5,281 nucleotides of DNA from JBEKTY01 sp049515555 (GCA_049515555.1 JBEKTY010000309.1:1-5281), one strand, 5' to 3'; counted from the stretch's first letter, positions 1 to 5,279 are shown. A program made the numbers and translations. Notes: a model not told the origin generated them from the sequence alone.

Positions 1-1780
1 TACGGGACGCGGAGACGCGGGGACGCGGAGACGCGGGGACCAGGGCCCGCACGTCCTCGAAGGCACGCCGGGGTGGCACTGGCGTCTCGCCAGTGCTCTC
101 TCCGCGTAGTGGCCGGTCTCCGTGTTGTGGCCGGTCTCCGACCGAGCCACCCCCGTGTTGTGGCCGGTCTCCGACCGAGCCACACCGCCGACCGAAGGTC
201 TCCCCACCCTCGGAGACCTGCGGTCGGGCCGCGGCGGGGTCGGGAGACCCGCGCCGAACTTGGGGCCGGCGGCGGAACGCCTCGAGCACCACGGCGGCGC
301 CCAGCCCCGCCAGGAGGCAGACTATCGGCGCAAGGTACATCGCCAGCCGCACGTGGCCGCCATAGGGATAGCGCCGCAGGAGCGCGGCCAGGAAGTTCAG
401 AGCCGGCGGCGCGGCGCACAGCAGCAGCAGCCGGTAGCGGCCCCGCCGCACCAGTGCCGCCATGCCGACCGCACACAGCAGGAAAGTCAGCGTGCTGCCG
501 TAATGCTCGCCGCCGATCGGCTGGGCCACGAGCGAGCCCGTATGGGCGGCCGCCAGCCAAGCGAGGAATCTTCCGATGGAATCCAGCGGCGGGAAGGCGC
601 TCTGCCACAGCCCGACCATCAGTTCCAGTTCCGCCTGGGCCTGGCCCCGGGTACACAGGAGGTACAAGCCTCCGAAACTGGCCGCCAGTGCGGCATTGTA
701 GGCCAGCCAGGGCCGCCAGCCGCGGCGCACGGAGGACGACCAGAGCACGGCGGCCACGGCCAGACTTACGCCGCCGGCCACAAACACCGCCGGATACGAC
801 AGCCCCACGGCCAGCGGCGCCAGGGCGGTTAGCAGCCACAGCCAACGGTTCTCGCCCGGAGTGCGCCACCATCGCACGGCGAGTGTTAAGAGCACAAGCG
901 ACACGAGCACGTCCGAGCCGTAGGGCTTGGCCTCCGCCGAATAGCGAATGCACGAATAGCTGACCGCGAAGATGGCCACGGCCAGCACCGCCGCGCTGCC
1001 CCGCAGCAGTAGCCGTACCAGGCGGCGGAAGAGCAGCAGGCTGGCCAGGCTGCACACAAAGGGCAGCAGCCGCAAGCTGTATTCCGAGAACCCCAGCAGC
1101 TTGATGACCGTCAGCTCGGCCCACAAGAACAGCAGCGGGGCGACCTGCGCGTAGTCCAACGGCCGCAGCAGGTCCAGATAGCCGCGGTCGAGAAAATTCA
1201 CGGCCAGCAGCGTCTCGTCGGCGCAGAGCGGAAACCGCAACAGGTAGCGCACCGATCGCACGGCGACGCCCAACAGCAGCAAGCCCCAGATCCAACGATC
1301 GCAGAACGCGGATGAAGGACGATCGCGGGCCGGGCTGCTCGAGCTCATCCTTGATTGTCCTTCACACAAGCCAGGCCGCAGCGGCGCGAGCACCTGTCGA
1401 AAGAAGGCCCGCAACGCGGCGAACAATAATCCCAGGTTCAGCGCCCCCCACAGCACACCGCCGTAGGCATCCCTCAGCAGGGCCAGCGGGGCCAAGGCGG
1501 CGGCCAGCGCCGGGCTGTTATAGAAACCGTGGTCGCCGTAAAGCGGCTCGTCGGCATACCACCGCCGCGCGGCCTCGGAAAAGGTCGGGTAGACCGAGTG
1601 CTGCTCCGCACCCGGTGGGACGAAGGCCTTGATCCCCACGGCAATGCCGAAGACGACCCATAGAATCACCGCCGCCCGCAGCCACCGGTCACGGGGGGTG
1701 GCAGGAGCATCCGGCCCGTGCTCCTGGGGGCACTGGCCGGCCGCCCCAACGCCGCCTTGGGAAGAAGCCGTCACCTGCAT
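1..1780 (-). CDS. Partial GT39-family membrane glycosyltransferase with a GT87-like N-terminal segment; runs off the left edge
   Basis: The minus frame from ATG at 1780 has no stop down to position 1, giving at least 593 codons. Residues 1-144 resemble a GT87 N-terminus (separate entry). From Met145 the protein reads as a planctomycete-type GT39 (PMT/ArnT-like, GT-C fold) inner-membrane enzyme that would move a sugar from a polyprenyl-phosphate donor. Numbering from Met145: a first membrane helix near 19-40, then LCADETLLAVNFL at 41-53 with the acidic pair Asp44-Glu45 where the family keeps its catalytic acid, YSAEAKPYGSDVL near 136-148, many Leu/Ala-rich helices, and RRYPYGGHVRLAMYLAP at 325-341. 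Recognisable family sequence stops near position 250. The remainder to the edge is repeat-derived. An in-frame TAG upstream of 1780 limits extension. A GTG at 1774 lies 7 nt after AGGCGG (1787-1782) and is an alternative first start. The biologically relevant start may be 1348. Substrate unknown; the 3' end is not in the window. Confidence 0.85.
   Translation of the reverse strand, partial: MQVTASSQGGVGAAGQCPQEHGPDAPATPRDRWLRAAVILWVVFGIAVGIKAFVPPGAEQHSVYPTFSEAARRWYADEPLYGDHGFYNSPALAAALAPLALLRDAYGGVLWGALNLGLLFAALRAFFRQVLAPLRPGLCEGQSRMSSSSPARDRPSSAFCDRWIWGLLLLGVAVRSVRYLLRFPLCADETLLAVNFLDRGYLDLLRPLDYAQVAPLLFLWAELTVIKLLGFSEYSLRLLPFVCSLASLLLFRRLVRLLLRGSAAVLAVAIFAVSYSCIRYSAEAKPYGSDVLVSLVLLTLAVRWWRTPGENRWLWLLTALAPLAVGLSYPAVFVAGGVSLAVAAVLWSSSVRRGWRPWLAYNAALAASFGGLYLLCTRGQAQAELELMVGLWQSAFPPLDSIGRFLAWLAAAHTGSLVAQPIGGEHYGSTLTFLLCAVGMAALVRRGRYRLLLLCAAPPALNFLAALLRRYPYGGHVRLAMYLAPIVCLLAGLGAAVVLEAFRRRPQVRRGSPDPAAARPQVSEGGETFGRRCGSVGDRPQHGGGSVGDRPQHGDRPLRGESTGETPVPPRRAFEDVRALVPASPRPRVSASR
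5..40. repeat. 16-bp tandem repeat, 2.25 copies
   Basis: GGACGCGGAGACGCGG occurs at 5-20 and again at 21-36 without change, then GGAC begins a third copy. It is a low-complexity G+C-rich array with an inner GACGCGG repeat. It lies inside the open frame of the leftward gene, or in its 3' flank if the true protein ends earlier. Confidence 0.8.
70..96. repeat. Palindromic repeat with 8-bp arms
   Basis: CACTGGCG (77-84), TCT, CGCCAGTG (88-95) form a perfect hairpin preceded by GGGGTGG. Read leftward in the open frame it encodes STGETPVPP, a peptide I associate with repeat-derived tails in planctomycete proteins. A degenerate relative lies at 3878-3905. Confidence 0.75.
105..186. repeat. 33-bp tandem repeat, two full copies plus a partial one
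   Basis: Copies at 121-153 and 154-186 match at 32 of 33 positions. A 15-base partial copy (105-119) matches at 14 of 15. Each unit can fold through GTGGC-C-GGTC, TCC, and GACCG-A-GCCAC with one bulged base. As 33 is a multiple of three, the minus frame reads an 11-residue repeat containing GSVGDRPQH. Confidence 0.85.
188..227. repeat. 14-bp hairpin with a two-base internal loop
   Basis: CCGACCG (188-194) and GGTCTCC (197-203) pair with CGGTCGG (221-227) and GGAGACC (212-218) around an 8-base loop. AA and TG form a symmetric internal loop. It reuses the GGTCTCC and CCGACCG words of the neighbouring 33-bp repeats, so it probably belongs to the same family. Confidence 0.7.
1346..1362 (-). promoter_or_regulatory. 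Internal Shine-Dalgarno and ATG start of the GT39 part
   Basis: On the minus strand AAGGA lies at 1362-1358, nine bases before an in-frame ATG at 1348-1346. The protein from here begins MSSSSPARDR and meets its first membrane helix at about residue 19, a normal GT39 N-terminus. This is the better-supported start for the GT39 enzyme, although the frame is open further upstream. Confidence 0.6.
1349..1780 (-). pseudogene. GT87 (DUF2029)-like N-terminal remnant, in frame with the GT39 gene
   Basis: These 144 codons encode a hydrophilic leader of about 32 residues, a membrane helix near 33-54, then HSVYPTFSEAARRWYADEPL at 61-80, FYNSPALAAALAPLALL at 86-102 and a second hydrophobic stretch near 105-123. 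That order (VYP-x-F-x-x-A-x-x-W, PLY, a YSP-like turn, PLALL, W-x-x-LN) is the N-terminal pattern I know from GT87 polyprenyl-phosphate mannosyltransferase-like proteins. Those usually run to about 400 residues or more, so roughly two-thirds is missing. After Arg135 the sequence becomes PGLCEGQSR and meets the start of an unrelated-looking GT39 protein. I read it as the 5' remnant of a deleted gene. A functional fusion, or a short membrane protein translated separately, cannot be excluded. The GT87 assignment rests on motif memory only. Confidence 0.55.
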
Positions 1781-1827
1781 TCCGCCTGTAAACAGTGGAC
1801 TGTGGCCGAGTGCCTGCCGAGCGCGGC

Positions 1828-1857
1828 ACTATAGCCAGGCGCTCCGACCGGGGTCAA
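1828..1857 (-). promoter_or_regulatory. Sigma-70-type promoter for the leftward glycosyltransferase gene
   Basis: Reading leftward, TTGACC (1857-1852) is followed after 18 bases by TATAGT (1833-1828). Each box differs from the consensus at one position. A transcript would begin near 1821, about 40 bases before the ATG at 1780. The -35 box is one arm of a 7-bp inverted repeat. Confidence 0.6.
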
Positions 1858-1870
1858 GGTCGGCTTGACC
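1852..1870. repeat. 7-bp inverted repeat at the divergent -35 region (possible operator)
   Basis: GGTCAAG (1852-1858), a 5-base centre GTCGG, and CTTGACC (1864-1870) form a perfect dyad. The left arm contains the -35 box of the leftward promoter. The right arm puts TTGACC on the plus strand (1865-1870), 17 bases before TACTTT (1888-1893), a weaker rightward promoter candidate. The arrangement would suit a dimeric regulator acting on both genes, but it may simply be two -35-like boxes back to back. Confidence 0.4.
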
Positions 1871-1956
1871 TGCGGCCCATTTCCGGCTACTTTCCTGCCC
1901 CGGCAGTAAGCTGATGAACAGAGCGTTCGGGTATCTATCCCCGACTTGGTTACATA

Positions 1957-2035
1957 GGGTGCCACTGCTGGCTTGTCCAGCAGTGTAACGGGCGGTGGCA
2001 GGTCGGCACTGCTGGACAAGCCAGCAGTGGCACCC
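1957..2035. repeat. Pair of exact inverted 29-bp copies of a self-complementary repeat, in the leader of the rightward gene
   Basis: Copy 1 (1957-1985) and copy 2 (2007-2035) are perfect reverse complements over 29 bp, separated by 21 bases. Each copy is itself a hairpin: CACTGCTGG and CCAGCAGTG (9-bp arms) around a 5-base loop, preceded on the outer side by GGGTGC. The region can therefore fold as two small hairpins or as one 29-bp stem. The outer arm ends 4 bases before the GAGAGG ribosome-binding site of the rightward gene. It looks like an interspersed planctomycete palindromic repeat inserted twice in opposite orientation. A frame from TTG at 1973 runs through it into the gene, but this is translated repeat. 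Confidence 0.85.
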
Positions 2036-2038
2036 GGC

Positions 2039-2056
2039 GAGAGGTACCTAAAGGTG
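2039..2056 (+). promoter_or_regulatory. Ribosome-binding site that decides the GTG start
   Basis: GAGAGG at 2039-2044 precedes GTG (2054-2056) by nine bases. It lies just outside the long inverted repeat. This favours GTG at 2054 over the TTG at 1973, which sits in the loop of the first repeat copy. Confidence 0.55.
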
Positions 2057-3763
2057 AATCCGCACAAACGCTGGTGGCTCGAGTGGGAGCTATGGCTGGT
2101 GCTGCTCCTGGCAGCGGCCACCGATACCATGCGAATGACCGCTACCGTGCTGTGCGGAGAAGAATCCCGGCGGGGCCAAGTGGCGCGGGAGATGCTCGCC
2201 ACGGGTGATTTCCTCGTCCCGCGGCTGCAAGGCGAGCCGTTCCTCAGCCGGCCGCCGCTCCAGAATTGGGCGATTGCCCTGGTCGGCGCACTGCACGTCG
2301 GGGCCGACGAGGTCGCCGTCCGGGTGCCCAGCGCCGTGGCCGTGCTGCTCACCGTGCTCCTGATCTACGGCTATTGCCGGAGGTTCATGTCCGGATTGGG
2401 GGCGATGGTCGCCGCGGTCGCCTATGCCACCATGGGACACATGCTGCAATTGGGCCGGCTGGGCGAAACCGAGGCCATCTACACGCTCTTAGTCGGCGGC
2501 TCGCTGTTGGCGTGGCACTGGGCAGACTGCTGCGGCCGGCCCGGCGTGTGGGGCTGGTTGGCCGGCTACGGCCTAGCCGGGCTGGGGATGCTGACCAAGG
2601 GACCACAGGCACCGGCCTATTTCGCGGCCGGCGTGGGCCTGTTCCTGCTCGTCACGCGGCGCTGGCGGGAGTTGCTGCGCTGGCCGCACGCGGCCGGGAT
2701 CCTGATGTTCCTGGCCGTGTGGGCCGCCTGGGAAGTGCCCTTCGCCTGCCGTGTGGGGCCGGCGGGGGCCTGGAAAATGCTCACCGCCGATATCGGCATG
2801 CGGTTCCAGCACCCCGGCTGGTCCGATTTCTTCCGGCACCTGGTCACCTTTCCGCTTGAAGTGGTCGGGTGCATGCTGCCCTGGTCGGTGCTGTTGACGG
2901 CGTATCTTTGGCCGGGCTTCCGGCGTAGTTTACGGTCCGGCATGGCCCAGGCCGCCGGTACTGCGGACCCCGCCGCAGTACACGTCCGCTTCCTGCTGTA
3001 CGTAATCGCGGCCACGTTTCCAAGCTGCTGGCTTGTTACCGGGGCCCGCAACCGTTATTTCGCCCCCATCTACCCGTGCATCGTCCCTCTGATTGGCCTG
3101 GCGGCCGACCGGTGTTGTGCGGCCCTGGGAGCGGCCGTATGGACCAAGACCTGGCGGCGGTTCCTCCTGGGAATGGGCCTCCTGATGCCCGGCGCCGGCC
3201 TGGGCGTGGCCGTGGCCACACTGTTGGGCTGGGGCCCGGGCCTGGGTCAGCAGCCGCCGCTGTTCGCCGGCGTGTACCTGGCGGCCTGCGCGGCCCTGGG
3301 GCTGGCGACCTTCTGGGCCGCCGGCCGGCCCCTGGCGCTGCCGCCACGCCTGGGCGCCCTGGCCGTGGCCGCCTTCCTCGGCCTGAGCTACACCGGGGCG
3401 GTGACCAATGCCCTGCGGGCCACCGGACAGCCGGTCCGCCAGAATGTCGCCCAACTGAAAGAGCGTCTGCCGCGGGAGGTTCGCCTGGTCAGCATCGGCC
3501 CGGTCGAGCCCATGTTCGCCTACTACTACGGCCAGCCAATTCGCCAGATCCCCAAGCGGCAGTTGGGGGCCCATTGGCACGAAGATTGGGAGTATTTCTG
3601 CACGGGTTACGACCAGACGCAGCCCGAATGCAGCTTCCCTTTCGAGGAACTGGGCTCGGTCTCTTGCAACCCCATGGCGGCCGCTGCCGGAAAGAACATG
3701 GTGCTAGTGGGCCGGCGGCTGAAGACGGATTCGGCCGCCCGCCCAGCGCCGGAGTATCGCTAG
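2054..3763 (+). CDS. ArnT/PMT-like GT39 membrane glycosyltransferase
   Basis: A complete 569-residue inner-membrane protein of the GT39 / PMT_2 (ArnT-like, GT-C) group, which transfers a sugar from a polyprenyl-phosphate carrier on the outer face of the membrane. A first helix lies at about 11-27. The first periplasmic loop reads LCGEESRRGQVAREM (33-47), then GDFLVPRLQGEPFLSRPPL (51-69), matching the ArnT loop with its acidic pair (Glu36-Glu37 here). Further marks are RLGETEA (135-141), LTKGPQAP (180-187) and RNRYFAPIYP (332-341). Hydrophobic helices alternate through about 450, followed by a soluble tail of about 115 residues with Cys516, Cys526 and Cys538. The usual glutamate of the F-E-K-P-P loop appears as Ser65. 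The GTG at 2054 lies 9 bases after GAGAGG (2039-2044) and gives a normal N-terminus. The TTG at 1973 would add 27 residues encoded by repeat DNA. The gene diverges from the leftward glycosyltransferase. Acceptor and sugar are unknown. Confidence 0.9.
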   Translation: MNPHKRWWLEWELWLVLLLAAATDTMRMTATVLCGEESRRGQVAREMLATGDFLVPRLQGEPFLSRPPLQNWAIALVGALHVGADEVAVRVPSAVAVLLTVLLIYGYCRRFMSGLGAMVAAVAYATMGHMLQLGRLGETEAIYTLLVGGSLLAWHWADCCGRPGVWGWLAGYGLAGLGMLTKGPQAPAYFAAGVGLFLLVTRRWRELLRWPHAAGILMFLAVWAAWEVPFACRVGPAGAWKMLTADIGMRFQHPGWSDFFRHLVTFPLEVVGCMLPWSVLLTAYLWPGFRRSLRSGMAQAAGTADPAAVHVRFLLYVIAATFPSCWLVTGARNRYFAPIYPCIVPLIGLAADRCCAALGAAVWTKTWRRFLLGMGLLMPGAGLGVAVATLLGWGPGLGQQPPLFAGVYLAACAALGLATFWAAGRPLALPPRLGALAVAAFLGLSYTGAVTNALRATGQPVRQNVAQLKERLPREVRLVSIGPVEPMFAYYYGQPIRQIPKRQLGAHWHEDWEYFCTGYDQTQPECSFPFEELGSVSCNPMAAAAGKNMVLVGRRLKTDSAARPAPEYR

Positions 3764-3777
3764 CGTTTGGAGATTTA

Positions 3778-3805
3778 GGGATTTGGGGATTTAGGGATTT
3801 AGGGG
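3778..3805 (+). other. Putative G-quadruplex motif, plus strand
   Basis: Four G-runs at 3778-3780, 3785-3788, 3794-3796 and 3802-3805 are separated by loops of 4, 5 and 5 bases (ATTT, ATTTA, ATTTA). This satisfies the G3+N1-7 pattern. It lies 15 bases downstream of the TAG of the rightward glycosyltransferase, on its coding strand. Confidence 0.5.
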
Positions 3806-3877
3806 CAGGCGGGCGCGCTGCTGAGCGGGATCTTGTGATTTGGATGGCACCGGCCCGAGCGCCGATGCCCAGTGCAA

Positions 3878-3905
3878 GCACTGGCGATTGCGCCACCGCC
3901 ACCCC
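3878..3905. repeat. Degenerate copy of the left-edge palindromic repeat
   Basis: This stretch shares GCACTGGCGA, then CGCCA, then GCCACCCC with the reverse complement of 70-96. The two differ only in short joining bases (TTG against GA, CC against GT). The copies are about 3.8 kb apart and oppositely oriented, which indicates one interspersed repeat family. Confidence 0.55.
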
Positions 3906-3927
3906 ACCGTACGATCCCATCACAGTT

Positions 3928-3957
3928 CCCTAAATCCCCAAATCCCCAAATCCCCCC
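3928..3957 (-). other. Putative G-quadruplex motif, minus strand
   Basis: Four C-runs on the plus strand (3928-3930, 3936-3939, 3944-3947, 3952-3957), with spacers of 5, 4 and 4 bases, make a G3+N1-7 motif on the minus strand. It begins two bases after the stop codon of the oxidoreductase, on that gene's coding strand. Confidence 0.5.
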
Positions 3958-3959
3958 AA

Positions 3960-5093
3960 TCACACCTCGATCCAGCACCGCTCGGCGGCCGATCGCCGCA
4001 GGCATTCCATTAGGTGCTGGACGCGGATGCCGCAGTCCAGGCCGGGCACGCCTGGGCGGCCGTCGGCCACGGCCTGGAGGAAGTTGGCCAGGCAGGCTAC
4101 GTGGCCACGCAGCCAGCCGATTGGCGCCTTCGGACTGGGCCATCCCGTAGCCGGCCGGGGATAGCGCTGCCCGGTTTGGATGCGGTTCCAGCCCCTCAGG
4201 CCGCCCAGCGGCCCGGCCGGCGCCGAGCCGTCGTAGAACTCCAGGTAATGCGGGTCCATGCCGTTGAATCGCAGAGAGCCGCGGGAGCCGTGGACCTCCA
4301 GCCGCAGCTCGTCCTCGATGCCGGCGGCCAGCTTGGTGGCCTCGATCGTGCCCGGCACGCCGTGGTGCAGCCGGGCCAGGACGAGCACGCAGTCCTCGGC
4401 ATCGATGGCCACCTTCCGCGCCGGGTCCGCCGCCGATGGCCGCTCGGGGTAGGCCACGTGCGTGTGGGCCATGACCGAGCCGATCGGGCCGAGCAGGTAT
4501 TCCGCCAGGTCCAGGACATGCGAGGCCAGGTCGGCGATCACCCCGCCGCCGGCCGCCGCCGTAAGTTTCCAGCGGGCGGGGGCCGCCGGGTCGGCGCTGC
4601 CGCCGTGCAGGAACGCCAGGCGAAACTGGAGCACCTCGCCCAGCGCGCCGCCGGCGATCAACTCCTTCGCCCGCATCGTCGCCGGCAAGAAGCGATTGTG
4701 GAAGGTCATTTGCGCCGTGGCCCGGTAGTCGGGCAACAGGGCGGCCACCTGCCGCGCCTCGTCGATCGTCGCCACCAGCGGCTTGTCGCAATAGATGTGC
4801 TTCTGATGCCGCAGGGCCGAGAGCAAGGCCTCGGCGTGCAGGTGGTTGGGCGTGCAGACGTGGACAATATCCACGGCCGGGTCCTCGGTGATCCGCCGGA
4901 AATCGGTGGTCCCCACCTCCGCCCCCACGGCCTGCCGGGCCGCCTGGGCCGTCTCCGGCCGGCTGGTGGCCACGTGGGTAATCCGCGCCCGCAGCGGCGC
5001 CGGCTCGTAGAACAGCGGCAGATTCAGATAGCCATAGGCATGCACCTTGCCGATCATGCCGAAACCGAGAATCCCGACGTTGTAGGTCTTCAA
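3960..5093 (-). CDS. Gfo/Idh/MocA family NAD(P)-dependent sugar oxidoreductase
   Basis: A complete 377-residue cytoplasmic protein of normal family length, with no Tat or Sec signal (many planctomycete relatives carry one). The N-terminal Rossmann domain (about 1-125) opens with VGILGFGMIGKVHA, where Gly10, Gly12 and Gly15 form the nucleotide-binding loop. VHVCTPNHLHAE follows at 77-88, then YCDKPL at 101-106, the DKP form of the family's E/DKP motif, with the conserved Lys104. The C-terminal domain carries FHNRFLP (131-137), RWK (174-176) and GGGVIADLASHVLDLAEYLL (182-201). Asp188 and His192 there are the usual catalytic pair. Such enzymes oxidise or reduce a hydroxyl of a sugar, inositol or sugar derivative; the substrate cannot be read from sequence. 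The start is TTG at 5093, chosen because AAGGGGG (5107-5101) sits 7 bases upstream and the Rossmann strand begins at residue 4. It converges on the rightward glycosyltransferase across a 196-base gap. Confidence 0.92.
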   Translation of the reverse strand: MKTYNVGILGFGMIGKVHAYGYLNLPLFYEPAPLRARITHVATSRPETAQAARQAVGAEVGTTDFRRITEDPAVDIVHVCTPNHLHAEALLSALRHQKHIYCDKPLVATIDEARQVAALLPDYRATAQMTFHNRFLPATMRAKELIAGGALGEVLQFRLAFLHGGSADPAAPARWKLTAAAGGGVIADLASHVLDLAEYLLGPIGSVMAHTHVAYPERPSAADPARKVAIDAEDCVLVLARLHHGVPGTIEATKLAAGIEDELRLEVHGSRGSLRFNGMDPHYLEFYDGSAPAGPLGGLRGWNRIQTGQRYPRPATGWPSPKAPIGWLRGHVACLANFLQAVADGRPGVPGLDCGIRVQHLMECLRRSAAERCWIEV

Positions 5094-5107
5094 GGCGGCG
5101 CCCCCTT
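5091..5107 (-). promoter_or_regulatory. Strong Shine-Dalgarno before a TTG start
   Basis: AAGGGGG at 5107-5101 differs from AAGGAGG at one base and lies 7 bases before TTG (5093-5091), the start of the oxidoreductase. No ATG or GTG near this point fits as well. Confidence 0.65.
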
Positions 5108-5138
5108 GTTGCTAACGATACCGCGCGGGGGCATGTGG

Positions 5139-5176
5139 CAAAAGCCCCGCCAGTGCGCCGCGGGGATGCCCTTTTG
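5139..5176. terminator. Bulged GC hairpin, possible weak leftward terminator
   Basis: CAAAAG-CCCCGC (5139-5150) pairs with GCGGGG (5160-5165) and CTTTTG (5171-5176), leaving a 9-base loop and a 5-base bulge on one side. Read leftward, a GC stem is followed by CTTTTG, so it could weakly stop transcription arriving from the right before the oxidoreductase. The T-run is only four bases long. Confidence 0.3.
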
Positions 5177-5202
5177 ACACCCGCCGCTCGACGTGCTACG
5201 GT
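5174..5202 (+). promoter_or_regulatory. Rightward promoter candidate leaving the window
   Basis: A perfect TTGACA (5174-5179) is followed after 17 bases by TACGGT (5197-5202), which keeps the first, second and last consensus bases of the -10. It points rightward, divergent from the oxidoreductase, so a plus-strand gene probably begins beyond 5281. Confidence 0.45.
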
Positions 5203-5248
5203 CTTGGTCAGTTTCCATTGCAGAAGGCCGGAGATTTGTGGGCAACTT

Positions 5249-5279
5249 GTAGGGTGGGTCGAGCGCAGCGAGCCCCACC
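5249..5279. repeat. Interspersed-type repeat at the right edge
   Basis: GTAGGGTGGGTCGAGCGCAG and the following GCGAGCCCCACC make a unit I recognise as a common type of dispersed intergenic repeat in planctomycetes and other bacteria. GGTGGG (5253-5258) and CCCACC (5274-5279) pair. Only one copy is in the window, so the repeat status comes from prior knowledge. Confidence 0.45.

Larger units (their letters stand above)
3769..3955. repeat. 187-bp element with 29-bp inverted G-tract ends between convergent genes
   Basis: Positions 3769-3797 and 3927-3955 are inverted repeats matching at 27 of 29 positions, with an unbroken 20-bp core (3778-3797 with 3927-3946). The arms are GGGATTT/GGGATTTA-type tandem repeats. 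The 129-base interior carries CCAGTGC-AA-GCACTGG (3869-3884) and a degenerate palindromic repeat. The element starts 5 bases after the stop of the rightward glycosyltransferase and ends 4 bases before the stop codon of the leftward oxidoreductase. No flanking target duplication or U-run is evident. It could be a non-autonomous mobile repeat, a convergent transcription barrier, or both. Confidence 0.7.

Noticed and set aside
105..186. CRISPR-like array
   Set aside because: The 33-bp units are directly abutting with no spacers, and the only other repeats nearby differ in sequence and length.
73..963. Long plus-strand frames (also 122-832, 972-1154, 1312-1632, 1629-1868)
   Set aside because: Arg/Pro/Ala-rich translations with no motif. 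They lie opposite the minus-strand glycosyltransferase, which reads as a proper membrane protein.
1973..2053. Upstream TTG start adding 27 residues to the rightward GT39 protein
   Set aside because: The extra residues are encoded by the 29-bp repeat pair. GTG at 2054 has a spaced ribosome-binding site.
1771..2352. Minus-strand frame of 193 aa
   Set aside because: It crosses the intergenic repeats and the antisense of the rightward GT39 gene. Ser/Thr/Arg-rich with no domain signal.
3769..3955. Standard intrinsic terminator
   Set aside because: The pairing arms are 129 bases apart and no U-run follows either arm, so it is not a normal Rho-independent terminator.
3799..4791. Minus-strand frame of 330 aa and plus-strand frame of 387 aa (4014-5177)
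   Set aside because: Gly/Arg/Pro-rich shadows in other frames of the oxidoreductase gene, whose own frame has full family motifs.
5115..5141. Leftward promoter TTGCCA-N15-TATCGT for the oxidoreductase
   Set aside because: A 15-base spacer is too short, and the transcript would begin at the Shine-Dalgarno site.
5090..5278. 62-aa minus frame ending at the oxidoreductase start
   Set aside because: Its first residues are translated right-edge repeat and it has no recognisable domain. The TGA/TTG overlap looks accidental.
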